Origin: DASWTL01 sp036405495
Lineage (GTDB): Bacteria > Bacteroidota > Bacteroidia > Sphingobacteriales > Sphingobacteriaceae
Direction: 5' to 3'
Assembly (NCBI GenBank): GCA_036405495.1
Contig: DASWXL010000004.1
Span: 1-11,152, forward strand
Length of the DNA: 11,152 nt
The notes beneath the pieces were generated by a model that made no database searches, had not been told where the DNA came from, and was given only the letters and a program-made list of their open reading frames with translations. Shown in pieces: positions 1 to 6,936 of this stretch. Position 1 is the stretch's first letter, and each line of letters starts with the position of its first letter. Position numbers and translations under genes: made by a program.

Positions 1-977
1 TTCACATTTGGTCCGAGATTTTCAGGGACAGTCCAGCCACCGCCCTCCTTTAGGTCGGTTTTCCAGATATCGTAACCACCTAAGCCTCCGGGACGGGTGC
101 TGACAAAATACAGCGTTCTGCCATCGGCGCTCAAAGTCGGCTGAGAATCCCAGCCGGGCGAGTTTACAGGAGCTCCGATATTGAATGGTTTGCTCCAGCT
201 GTTGCCTTCCCGGCGGGCGATATAGATATCACAACTTCCGGCACCGTCGGGGCGGTTACATCCTGTAAAGAAGAGATACATACCATCAGGTGAGATACAC
301 TGGGCTCCTTCATTATACATCCTGGTGTTAATGCTCTGACTGAGATATCTGGATCTTGTCCACTTACCGTCCCGTTTTATACTCCGGTAAAAATCTTCAT
401 TGTTATTTACCATCCGGGTATAGATCAGCGTCTCTTCGTCGGCGGTAATTGCCGGCAAATATTCCTGGGCGTTGGTATTAATGGAATCCCCTAAATTAAC
501 CGGGTTGAAGGCTACCGGATTCTTTATCGCCAGAATGGCAAACTGCGCATCGGCTATATACTTATCGGTAAGTTTTCTGCTGGCTGGCGAAAGGTTCGGA
601 AAAGTGCTGTACTTTTTAAAGTTTTCTAAAGCTGTTTCATAGTCGCCGGTATTGAGGGCACTTTCCGCTAATCCGAAATACGCAAGAGTGCTGAAACCGG
701 GATCTAATGCCAAAACCTTCCGGTAATAATCTTTCGCGTTTTTATAGTCCCTGACCCGCCTGGAAACATCGCCCAACTGCTGATATGCTGCAGTGAAGTC
801 AGGGTCAAGCGAAACAGCTTGTTTTAACTGACCGATCGCTTTGTCATAAAATTTGTAGGATATGTTCTTACCGGCTTCTTCGTAAGCCCTATGGGCGGCC
901 CTGTTTGATGAGCCCTGCTTCTGTCCAAAAGCAGTTGCCGTATAAAGAAGTATAATAAGAAGTAGAGATCTCTTCAT
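1..977 (-). CDS. Exported TPR + PD40 (WD40-like) repeat protein, OmpA/PorE-type, C-terminus off the window
   Basis: Partial: 325 codons are present from the ATG at 977, with no stop before the window edge. I translated this by hand. Residues 1-19 form a signal peptide: MKRS, a hydrophobic run LLLIILLY, then AFG before Gln19, so the protein should be exported. Residues ~25-150 are TPR-like, with pairs such as AIGQLKQAVSLDPDF and AKDYYRKVLALDPGF. Residues ~170-325 carry three PD40 beta-propeller motifs, around 172-188 (YLPAITADEETLIY), 223-240 (CISPDGMYLFF) and 277-294 (PTLSADGRTLYF). In Bacteroidota this order usually continues into a carboxypeptidase-regulatory-like domain and a C-terminal OmpA peptidoglycan-binding domain, as in the type IX secretion protein PorE. 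That part is outside the window, so the OmpA/PorE assignment is inference. The gene lies 38 bases downstream of queE in the same direction and may be cotranscribed with it. Confidence 0.85.
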   Translation of the reverse strand, partial: MKRSLLLIILLYTATAFGQKQGSSNRAAHRAYEEAGKNISYKFYDKAIGQLKQAVSLDPDFTAAYQQLGDVSRRVRDYKNAKDYYRKVLALDPGFSTLAYFGLAESALNTGDYETALENFKKYSTFPNLSPASRKLTDKYIADAQFAILAIKNPVAFNPVNLGDSINTNAQEYLPAITADEETLIYTRMVNNNEDFYRSIKRDGKWTRSRYLSQSINTRMYNEGAQCISPDGMYLFFTGCNRPDGAGSCDIYIARREGNSWSKPFNIGAPVNSPGWDSQPTLSADGRTLYFVSTRPGGLGGYDIWKTDLKEGGGWTVPENLGPNV

Positions 978-1015
978 ATGACCGGACTAACGCAATAATC
1001 ATTCCCATGGTACGC

Positions 1016-1639
1016 TCAGGGAATATTCAGGTATTTGTGAGTTTGTAAAGAGATCTCCCAGCGGGGATTTTGCTTTACATAATCAATGATCAAAGGAGTG
1101 GTTACTGCAGCCTTTGACCATTCTGGCTGAAGATATAATTTACAATCGGCAGAAACAAGTTTTGCGTGATCTTCTGCCCATTTAAAATCACTCTTATTGA
1201 AGACAATAACCTTCAATTCGTTTGCCTGGGCTGCATTTGATGCAATTGGTGGTTTGAACTTTTTAGGGGATAAGCAGATCCAGTCCCACCGCCCTGAAAG
1301 CGGATATGCACCAGACGTTTCGATGAATGTCTTAATCCCTTTAGCCTGAAGCTTTTCGGTAAGGTAGTTCAGGTTGTAAATCAATGGTTCACCTCCTGTA
1401 ACCACTACTGCCTTGCCCGGGTAACGGGCAGCATTTTCCACAATCTGATCCGCATGGGTCAACGGATGCAGGTCGGCATCCCAGCTTTCTTTTACGTCGC
1501 ACCAATGGCAGCCTACATCGCATCCACCGAGGCGAATAAAATAAGCGGCTTTTCCGGTATTAAATCCTTCGCCCTGGATCGTATAGAATTCCTCCATTAA
1601 AGGCAATAAGGTTCCGTCGTCGGGTATCTGGTGTGGCAT
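1016..1639 (-). CDS. queE: 7-carboxy-7-deazaguanine synthase (radical SAM), queuosine precursor pathway
   Basis: A 207-residue protein. QueE converts 6-carboxy-5,6,7,8-tetrahydropterin to 7-carboxy-7-deazaguanine, the step that builds the deazapurine ring on the way to preQ0 and queuosine in tRNA. The N-terminal EEFYTIQGEG (residues 16-25) is typical of the family. The radical-SAM cluster ligands are Cys40, Cys44 and Cys47 in GGCDVGCHWCD (CxxxCxxC), and TGGEP at 81-85 is the SAM-binding motif. Length is normal for the short QueE form. The ATG at 1639 is preferred because a promoter-like box ends 16 bases upstream; Met15 is an in-frame alternative just before the conserved domain. No other queuosine gene (queC, queD, queF) is in the window, so the pathway must be completed elsewhere. 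The stop is TGA at 1018-1016. Confidence 0.95.
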   Translation of the reverse strand: MPHQIPDDGTLLPLMEEFYTIQGEGFNTGKAAYFIRLGGCDVGCHWCDVKESWDADLHPLTHADQIVENAARYPGKAVVVTGGEPLIYNLNYLTEKLQAKGIKTFIETSGAYPLSGRWDWICLSPKKFKPPIASNAAQANELKVIVFNKSDFKWAEDHAKLVSADCKLYLQPEWSKAAVTTPLIIDYVKQNPRWEISLQTHKYLNIP

Positions 1640-1655
1640 TTTGTAAATCAGGCTA

Positions 1656-1663
1656 CAAATATA
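1656..1663 (-). promoter_or_regulatory. Bacteroidota -7 box of queE promoter (TATATTTG)
   Basis: Read on the minus strand this is TATATTTG, an exact match to the Bacteroidota sigma -7 consensus TAnnTTTG. It lies 16 bases upstream of the queE ATG. About 19 bases further upstream the triplet is TCG rather than TTG, so the -33 element is weak. It overlaps the region where a plus-strand promoter for the divergent gene may sit. Confidence 0.5.
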
Positions 1664-1667
1664 CAGA

Positions 1668-1697
1668 TTGCGGCATTATACGCGACAGCTACCTTGC
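1668..1697 (+). promoter_or_regulatory. Possible promoter for the NTF2-like gene (TTG, 19-base spacer, TACCTTGC)
   Basis: TTG at 1668-1670 is followed, after exactly 19 bases, by TACCTTGC at 1690-1697. The spacing matches the Bacteroidota -33/-7 architecture, but the -7 box has two mismatches to TAnnTTTG. If used, transcription would start near 1702 and leave a leader of about 85 bases before the ATG at 1787. That leader would include the dyads at 1708-1776. Confidence 0.3.
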
Positions 1698-1776
1698 TTT
1701 GCTACAAAGCGCTGACATTGAATAACGGAACACGTCAGACCTGCGCTGTTTAAAACCGCAAAGGGATTTGGCGGTT
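1696..1776 (+). other. Cluster of three dyads in the leader of the NTF2-like gene
   Basis: Hairpin A pairs GCTTTG (1696-1701) with CAAAGC (1705-1710). Hairpin B pairs AGCGC+TGAC (1708-1716) with GTCA (1734-1737) and GCGCT (1743-1747), with a five-base bulge between the two 3' arms. Hairpin C pairs AACCGC+AAA (1754-1762) with TTT (1767-1769) and GCGGTT (1771-1776). It has one bulged G and a GGGA (GNRA-type) loop. A and B share bases 1708-1710, so they cannot both form fully. It matches no riboswitch family I recognise. Confidence 0.35.
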
Positions 1777-1786
1777 ATCCATTGAT

Positions 1787-2248
1787 ATGGAGGCAAATGA
1801 TGAGAATATTGCATTGGTCAACACTCAGGCTATTGATCATTTAACAGAAGAGTTTTACAGGTGTATCTCGTTCAATCAGGAACATTTTCCAAATTTTGAC
1901 CGGTTGAAAGAATTGTTCTACGGTTCCGGAAACCTGATCAATAATAACTTTGAGAAACCGGTGGAGTTTACTGTTCAGAGTTTCGCTCAGGCACTTATGC
2001 AACAGATTGAAGCCGGAAACACGGATTTTCATTCACAACAGGAAATAGGTGATGTTACGGAGTTTTTCGGAAAGATCGCGCAGCGGATAAGTGTATATGA
2101 ACACAGCAACACAAAGGATGCGTCCGTGAAGTGGAAGCGGGGAGTAAACTACATTCAATATATTTTTACGGACAGGTGGCAGATCACCTCCATGATCTGG
2201 AGTGATGAAACGGAAGGCGTGACAGTTCCTCAGGTGTATTTGTTATAG
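1787..2248 (+). CDS. NTF2-like / SnoaL-like fold hypothetical protein
   Basis: A 153-residue soluble protein with no signal peptide or membrane segment. I recognise the general shape of an NTF2-like (SnoaL/DUF4440-type) small alpha+beta protein, not a named family. There is an N-terminal helical part (about 14-75) containing FYRCISFN and LKELFYGSGNLINN. Later strands follow around 98-105 (AQRISVYEH), 118-127 (RGVNYIQYIF) and 131-139 (WQITSMIWS). The RGVN-IQ plus W-I--M-W pattern is typical of the last strands of these folds, which may be enzymes, ligand binders or subunits of larger proteins. The only in-frame ATG is at 1787; an in-frame TAA lies at 1751-1753 and no Shine-Dalgarno sequence is visible. 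It is transcribed alone, divergent from queE and convergent with the glycosyltransferase gene 45 bases away. Substrate and role are unknown. Confidence 0.75.
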   Translation: MEANDENIALVNTQAIDHLTEEFYRCISFNQEHFPNFDRLKELFYGSGNLINNNFEKPVEFTVQSFAQALMQQIEAGNTDFHSQQEIGDVTEFFGKIAQRISVYEHSNTKDASVKWKRGVNYIQYIFTDRWQITSMIWSDETEGVTVPQVYLL

Positions 2249-2293
2249 GCGTTATGTATTCAGTCGCGAAAGACAGGGATCGTGCAATGGTTC

Positions 2294-3271
2294 TCAATAA
2301 AATGGTAAGAACTTCGTGGTTTGCCGGTGCTGAAGAGTAGGAGGAGCCTGGTTCAATTGCTCTCCGGAAGCGACCCGTTCATACAATTGAAGATATCGTG
2401 ATGTCATGGTTTCAAGGCTAAAGTGGTCAACTGCGTATTCGTGACAAACTTTCGGAGAGAAACCGGCATTCATGACGGCATAAACGAGGTCATCTCCCGA
2501 ATTCGAGAGAAAGCCGACTTCCGCAGGAATTAATTCTGAAAGGGAGCCGTATGGCGTTCCGAAAACCGGGCATCCAAAGTAAAGGCTCTCCGTTATTGCA
2601 ATGCCAAAGGGCTCATGCCATAATACCGGGAACAACAGTCCGTGCGAGTGCCTTAACACTTCGTTTTTTTCTTCGCCGCCAAGCATTCCGCGAAATCGGA
2701 TATTAAAATGAGGCGTAAATCGGAAGCCCATTTTCAGGTTTAACCGCGTGCCCCCCACAACAACCAGCTTTTCATTGGCCTTGTTAATGATATCTATGGC
2801 TCCCCGCACGTTCTTTACCCGCCAGGCAGCTTTGGCCAAAAAATGAAAGTACCTTCGCTTATTTTGGAGACCGGGATCGCCGTAATCGGAAAAGTCAAGA
2901 CCGTTATGTACAAAGACGGAACTTCCATGCCGTTCAGCATGGTTCTTTGAAACAAAAACTGTGTTTAAAGGAAGCTCGCACCCAAAATCTACATTTCCTT
3001 CAAGCGTATAAATTGATGGTTTAGAATGGGTTTCCCCGAACGCGTAGAAAAAATGAACAAGGTCTACGGTTTCCGGTGTTTGTTCTTCTACCGTTTTAGT
3101 GAAATCATAGGGAATAACATTGGCAAACTCGCAGGTAGATCCAGGAGCCACAAGAAAAGTTACCTTATGGCCGCGTTTTACAAGATCCTTTCCCAACCAC
3201 CAGATGATGCGTTCGGTACCTCCGTATTTGAACGCCGGTATCCTGGTGTTGTTGACAATGAGTATGTGCAT
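2294..3271 (-). CDS. GT4-type (GT-B fold) glycosyltransferase
   Basis: A compact 325-residue cytoplasmic glycosyltransferase with no membrane segment. The N-terminal Rossmann half opens with MHILIVNNTR and has the glycine-rich acceptor-side loop KYGGTERIIWWLGKDL (about 15-30). The C-terminal half carries the GT4 nucleotide-sugar signature EPFGIAITE (E220 and E228, E-x7-E), followed by GCPVFGTPYGSLSELI. GT4 enzymes are retaining transferases that use activated sugars; donor and acceptor cannot be read from the sequence. Family members are often 350-400 residues, so this one is on the short side, but both domains are present. The ATG is one base after the folD stop, so translation is probably coupled. 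No other polysaccharide genes are nearby, so a lone accessory transferase in a housekeeping operon is the best description. Confidence 0.88.
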   Translation of the reverse strand: MHILIVNNTRIPAFKYGGTERIIWWLGKDLVKRGHKVTFLVAPGSTCEFANVIPYDFTKTVEEQTPETVDLVHFFYAFGETHSKPSIYTLEGNVDFGCELPLNTVFVSKNHAERHGSSVFVHNGLDFSDYGDPGLQNKRRYFHFLAKAAWRVKNVRGAIDIINKANEKLVVVGGTRLNLKMGFRFTPHFNIRFRGMLGGEEKNEVLRHSHGLLFPVLWHEPFGIAITESLYFGCPVFGTPYGSLSELIPAEVGFLSNSGDDLVYAVMNAGFSPKVCHEYAVDHFSLETMTSRYLQLYERVASGEQLNQAPPTLQHRQTTKFLPFY

Positions 3272-3272
3272 G

Positions 3273-4154
3273 TTAAGGATAGACTTCCCTACGGGCGGAT
3301 GCCAGGGTGTTTTTTAACAGACCTACGATGGTCATTAAGCCTACGCCGCCCGGAACGGGTGTGATCCATGAGGTCTTTGGAGCAACGTTTTCAAAATCGA
3401 CATCGCCATAAAGTTTGTATCCGGATTTTGTCTGATCGGAAACTTCTCTGTTAATGCCTACATCGATCACGACTGCGCCGTCTTTCACCATATCCGCTGT
3501 AATAAAGTTCTTTTTGCCAATAGCGGCGACAATAATGTCTCCTGATCGGACGATTTCTTCAAGGTTCCTGGTTTTGCTATGGGTCAGGGTTACCGTACAG
3601 TTACCGGGATTTGCGTTCCTGGCCATGAGGATACTCATTGGACTACCCACAATATTGCTTCGGCCCACTACCACGCAATTTAAGCCGGAGGTCTGGATCT
3701 TATACTCCTCGAGCATCAGCAGTATCCCGTAAGGCGTCGCCGGAATAAAGCAGGGAAGATTACGCATCATCCGCCCTAAATTTACAGGATGAAACCCATC
3801 GACATCCTTCCGGTAGTCGATCGCAGCAGTTACTTTTTCCGGATCGATGTGCTTTGGAAGCGGAAGCTGAACGATCAGCCCGTCTACAAACGGATCTTTG
3901 TTAATCTCTTCAACTTTTTCAATCAGCTCCGTCTCAGATACGGTGTCATCATATCTTACCAGGGTGGACTTAAAGCCAACTTTTGCACAGTTCTTCATTT
4001 TACTGGCTACGTAGGTTTCGCTTCCGCCATCAGTGCCAACCAGAATGGCGACGAGATGTGGCTGCCGGCCATTCTCCGCTAAGAATGCCGCTGCTTCGTT
4101 CGTAATTTCCTGCTTGAGCTTTTCCGATACGAATTTTCCGTCGAGTAATTGCAT
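3273..4154 (-). CDS. folD: Bifunctional methylenetetrahydrofolate dehydrogenase / methenyltetrahydrofolate cyclohydrolase
   Basis: A 293-residue cytoplasmic protein of normal FolD length. It interconverts 5,10-methylene-THF and 10-formyl-THF through NADP-dependent oxidation and cyclohydrolase steps, supplying formyl groups for purines and initiator Met-tRNA. The catalytic Tyr48 and Lys52 appear in ETYVASKMK (YxxxK). DGLIVQLPLP (91-100) and KDVDGFHPVN (116-125, with Asp119) form the folate site. GRSNIVGSP (164-172) is the dinucleotide loop, and TPVPGGVGLMT (265-275) is the family signature. The stop TAA occupies 3275-3273, leaving a single base before the glycosyltransferase ATG. The gene lies 48 bases downstream of lepA in the same direction, and that gap holds a 7-base-period repeat. 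No separate promoter box is obvious. Confidence 0.96.
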   Translation of the reverse strand: MQLLDGKFVSEKLKQEITNEAAAFLAENGRQPHLVAILVGTDGGSETYVASKMKNCAKVGFKSTLVRYDDTVSETELIEKVEEINKDPFVDGLIVQLPLPKHIDPEKVTAAIDYRKDVDGFHPVNLGRMMRNLPCFIPATPYGILLMLEEYKIQTSGLNCVVVGRSNIVGSPMSILMARNANPGNCTVTLTHSKTRNLEEIVRSGDIIVAAIGKKNFITADMVKDGAVVIDVGINREVSDQTKSGYKLYGDVDFENVAPKTSWITPVPGGVGLMTIVGLLKNTLASARREVYP

Positions 4155-4157
4155 TTA

Positions 4158-4185
4158 TATGAGATATAAGGTGTAAGATATGAGG
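4158..4185. repeat. Four degenerate tandem heptamers in the lepA-folD gap
   Basis: On the plus strand the units are TATGAGA, TATAAGG, TGTAAGA and TATGAGG, which follow TRTRAGR with no phase slip. The next bases, to 4192, read TAATCTC, so TGAG at 4181-4184 can pair with CTCA at 4190-4193. The array ends four bases before the folD ATG on the minus strand. Confidence 0.55.
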
Positions 4186-4202
4186 TAATCTCACGTCTAA
4201 AG

Positions 4203-5990
4203 TTAATCCAGTTTAAGAACCGCCATAAACGCCGATTGCGGGATCTCCACGTTTCCAACCTGACGCATACGTTTTTTACCTTTTTTCTGTTTTTCTAACA
4301 GTTTACGTTTACGCGAGATATCACCTCCATAACATTTTGCTGTTACATCCTTACGAAGGGCACTGATGGTTTCGCGCGCGATCACCTTTGCGCCGATAGA
4401 CGCCTGAATTTTGATCTCAAACTGCTGACGCGGAAGAAGCTCCTTGAGTTTCTCACAGATCTTCTTACCAAAGTCATAGGCATTACTGCGGTGGATCAGG
4501 GATGAAAGCGCATCAACGGGTTCATCATTTAAGCGGATGTCAAGTCTTACGAGGTCTGACTGCCGGTAGCCGATCTGGTGATAATCGAATGAAGCATAAC
4601 CTTTGGAGATGGTTTTTAACCGATCGTAAAAATCAAACACAATTTCACCCATAGGCATTTCAAATACCAGTTCCACACGATCTGAGGTCAGGTAAGATTG
4701 ATTGACAATAATACCTCGCTTTTGAATACAAAGCGACATTACAGGGCCTACAAACTCCGATTTGGTAATGATATTGGCTTTGATATAAGGCTCTTCAATT
4801 TTATCGATCTTACTTGGATCAGGAAGATCTGAAGGGTTGTTTACGTGGACTTCTTCGCCGCGGGTGGTATAGGCCATGTACGATACGTTGGGAACGGTGG
4901 TGATCACCGTCATATCGAACTCACGCTCTAAACGTTCCTGGATAATTTCCAGATGCAGCATCCCAAGGAAACCGCAACGAAAACCGAAACCTAATGCTGC
5001 AGATGATTCCGGCTCAAATACAATAGAAGCGTCGTTAAGTTGCAACTTGTGCATGCTCTCCCTGAGTTCTTCGTAGTCTTCGGTATCTACCGGATAAATA
5101 CCGGCGAATACCATCGGTTTCACTTCTTCAAAACCCTGGATGGCATCTTTGGCCGGACGATCAACGTGTGTGATGGTGTCTCCAACCTTTACTTCACGGG
5201 CTTCTTTGATACCTGAAATGATATAGCCTACATCGCCGGTCTTAATGACGTCCTTGGGCTGTTGCTGTAACTTCAGGGTTCCGACCTCATCGGCATAATA
5301 CTCGCGACCGGTAGCCATGAATTTTACCTTATCACCTTTGCGTATTTTGCCGTTTTCTACTTTGAAGTATGCAATGATACCACGGAAGGAATTGAAGACC
5401 GAGTCAAAGATCAGGGCCTGCAAGTCGCCGTCGGGATTACCAACCGGTGCCGGAACACGATCAACGATAGCTTGTAGAATATCATGAACACCCATACCGG
5501 TTTTACCGGAAGCCGGAATAATATCATTACGGTCACAGCCGATAAGTTCAACGATCTGATCTTTTACTTCCTCAGGCATAGCGCCGGGCAGATCCATTTT
5601 ATTCAAAATCGGAATTATTTCCAGATCGTGCTCCAGGGCAAGGTAAAGATTGGAAATGGTTTGCGCCTGAATTCCCTGAGCGGCATCTACGATCAGTAAC
5701 GCTCCCTCACACGCAGCAATAGATCTGGAAACCTCATATGAAAAATCGACGTGTCCGGGGGTGTCGATCAGGTTCAAGACGTATTCTTGTCCATCCAGTT
5801 TGTAATTCATCTGGATGGCATGGCTTTTTATTGTGATCCCGCGCTCCCGTTCAAGGTCCATATCATCAAGCAGCTGCGCCTGTGCCTCGCGCTGGGTAAT
5901 GGTATTGGTATATTCTAATAACCGATCAGCCAGCGTGCTCTTCCCGTGATCGATGTGTGCGATAATGCAAAAGTTACGTATATGCTTCAT
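4203..5990 (-). CDS. lepA: Elongation factor 4 (ribosome back-translocase GTPase)
   Basis: A 595-residue translational GTPase of the usual EF4 length. EF4 binds the 70S ribosome; it has been reported to reverse translocation and to assist 30S biogenesis and stress recovery. The G domain shows the P-loop AHIDHGKST (11-19), switch I RGITIKS (50-56), DTPGH (76-80) and NKMD (130-133). The cysteine-flanked GFRCGFLGMLHLEI segment is characteristic of EF4 and separates it from EF-G. The C-terminal domain ends in the lysine-rich QKKGKKRMRQVGNVEIPQSA typical of EF4. The ATG at 5990 opens directly with MKHIRNFCIIAHID, as in other family members. A TATCTTTG box lies only 8 bases upstream, so the transcript may be almost leaderless. 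It appears to be the first gene of a lepA-folD-glycosyltransferase unit. Confidence 0.98.
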   Translation of the reverse strand: MKHIRNFCIIAHIDHGKSTLADRLLEYTNTITQREAQAQLLDDMDLERERGITIKSHAIQMNYKLDGQEYVLNLIDTPGHVDFSYEVSRSIAACEGALLIVDAAQGIQAQTISNLYLALEHDLEIIPILNKMDLPGAMPEEVKDQIVELIGCDRNDIIPASGKTGMGVHDILQAIVDRVPAPVGNPDGDLQALIFDSVFNSFRGIIAYFKVENGKIRKGDKVKFMATGREYYADEVGTLKLQQQPKDVIKTGDVGYIISGIKEAREVKVGDTITHVDRPAKDAIQGFEEVKPMVFAGIYPVDTEDYEELRESMHKLQLNDASIVFEPESSAALGFGFRCGFLGMLHLEIIQERLEREFDMTVITTVPNVSYMAYTTRGEEVHVNNPSDLPDPSKIDKIEEPYIKANIITKSEFVGPVMSLCIQKRGIIVNQSYLTSDRVELVFEMPMGEIVFDFYDRLKTISKGYASFDYHQIGYRQSDLVRLDIRLNDEPVDALSSLIHRSNAYDFGKKICEKLKELLPRQQFEIKIQASIGAKVIARETISALRKDVTAKCYGGDISRKRKLLEKQKKGKKRMRQVGNVEIPQSAFMAVLKLD

Positions 5991-5998
5991 TTGAACCC

Positions 5999-6006
5999 CA
6001 AAGATA
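5999..6006 (-). promoter_or_regulatory. -7 box of the lepA promoter (TATCTTTG)
   Basis: On the minus strand this is TATCTTTG, an exact TAnnTTTG match, 8 bases upstream of the lepA ATG. No -33 TTG occurs at 19 bases; the nearest is at 6021-6019 with a 12-base spacer. Transcription from this box would leave a leader of only a few bases. Confidence 0.5.
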
Positions 6007-6037
6007 GGTTTTTGAGTGCAATTTTAGATTAAACGCT

Positions 6038-6045
6038 TAATTTTA
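6038..6045 (+). promoter_or_regulatory. Weak -7-like box before the fructosamine kinase-like gene (TAATTTTA)
   Basis: TAATTTTA has one mismatch to TAnnTTTG and lies 5 bases before the ATG at 6051. A TTTG occurs at 6011-6014, but its 23-base spacer is long. This is a tentative call, based mainly on the same close spacing seen at neighbouring genes. Confidence 0.25.
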
Positions 6046-6050
6046 GAACC

Positions 6051-6935
6051 ATGTTTTTAGATGAACGGCTACTCGATGCTATTGAGCTGATCCTCCGTAA
6101 GATGCGAGCGGTAAACGAGCCGGTAATTGTTGACCGGGTCATCTCCGGCGGAAGTATTAATCGCTGTTATCGCCTGAAGGCGGGGAGGAGAACTTTTTTT
6201 GCGAAGGTAAACGGTACATCAGGCTTCAAAAATATGTTTGCAATGGAAGCTGAGGGTTTGAGAACAATCGGAAATACCGGAACGATAGCCGTTCCCGGCG
6301 TCATTGGGTTTGGCGTGTCTGCAGAGCAACAGTTTCTGCTGATGGAGTGGATAGACCCTGGTACGCGTACATGTAAGGCAGAGTATGAGCTTGGAAGAAA
6401 ACTTGCCGGGCTTCATAGGAATTCAGCATCGGCTTTTGGTCTTGACCATGATAATTTCATAGGATCATTACCTCAGTCAAACCGTTTGACCAGAACCTGG
6501 GACGATTTTTTTATAAGTGAACGGATTGAGCCATTGCTTAAGACAGCCATAGACAACGGGTTGATAAGCAGAACGGTTGTTGCAGACCTTTCTTTGATAG
6601 CAAAAACTTTACTCTCCAGATGTCCTATAGAAATGCCTGCGCTGTTACATGGCGATCTGTGGAGCGGGAACGTGATGTTCACAGCCGGCGGCGAACCGAT
6701 GCTGATCGATCCTGCGGTATATTATGGCCACCGGGAAATGGATATCGCCATGACGAATCTGTTTGGAGGTTTTTCAGATGAATTTTACGCAGGATATCAG
6801 CATGAGTTTCCCCTTGAAGGTGGTTGGCGAGACCGGGTGGATCTCTGGAACTTATATCCGCTGCTGGTTCACCTTAATTTGTTCGGGGTCGGATACCTGC
6901 CTCAAGTTAAAACGATCCTTAAGCGATTTTCATAG
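6051..6935 (+). CDS. Fructosamine kinase family protein (FN3K-like)
   Basis: A 294-residue protein of normal family length with a protein-kinase-like / aminoglycoside-phosphotransferase-like fold. FN3K relatives phosphorylate the sugar part of glycated amines, mostly ribulosamines and related adducts in bacteria, so the adduct falls off; this is protein deglycation. ISGGSINRCY (31-40) is the glycine-rich nucleotide loop, Lys52 in FFAKVN the ATP-binding lysine, and Glu66 its likely partner. LLHGDLWSGN (198-207) is the catalytic loop with Asp202. LIDPAVYYGHREMD (218-231) supplies the metal-binding Asp and the family-specific tail of the loop, and LVHLNLFGVGY is a family C-terminal feature. All key residues are intact. 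The gene stands alone, divergent from lepA and convergent with the deoxynucleoside kinase. The natural substrate is unproven. Confidence 0.92.
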   Translation: MFLDERLLDAIELILRKMRAVNEPVIVDRVISGGSINRCYRLKAGRRTFFAKVNGTSGFKNMFAMEAEGLRTIGNTGTIAVPGVIGFGVSAEQQFLLMEWIDPGTRTCKAEYELGRKLAGLHRNSASAFGLDHDNFIGSLPQSNRLTRTWDDFFISERIEPLLKTAIDNGLISRTVVADLSLIAKTLLSRCPIEMPALLHGDLWSGNVMFTAGGEPMLIDPAVYYGHREMDIAMTNLFGGFSDEFYAGYQHEFPLEGGWRDRVDLWNLYPLLVHLNLFGVGYLPQVKTILKRFS

Positions 6936-6936
6936 A

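Noticed and set aside
1640..1786. preQ1 riboswitch or other known aptamer near queE
   Set aside because: queE has a promoter box only 16 bases from its ATG, leaving no room for an aptamer in its leader, and no preQ1 core pattern is visible.
2249..2293. Possible terminator between the NTF2-like gene and the glycosyltransferase gene
   Set aside because: The only dyad is a 3-base stem (GTC/GAC) with no T tract, too weak to call.
2294..3271. Truncated glycosyltransferase pseudogene
   Set aside because: It is short, but the N-terminal glycine-rich loop, the E-x7-E motif and the C-terminal helices are all present with an intact frame and plausible start.
3026..3364. 112-codon plus-strand open frame across the folD-glycosyltransferase junction
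   Set aside because: It runs antisense across two well-supported genes and shows no coherent domain, so it is a chance frame.
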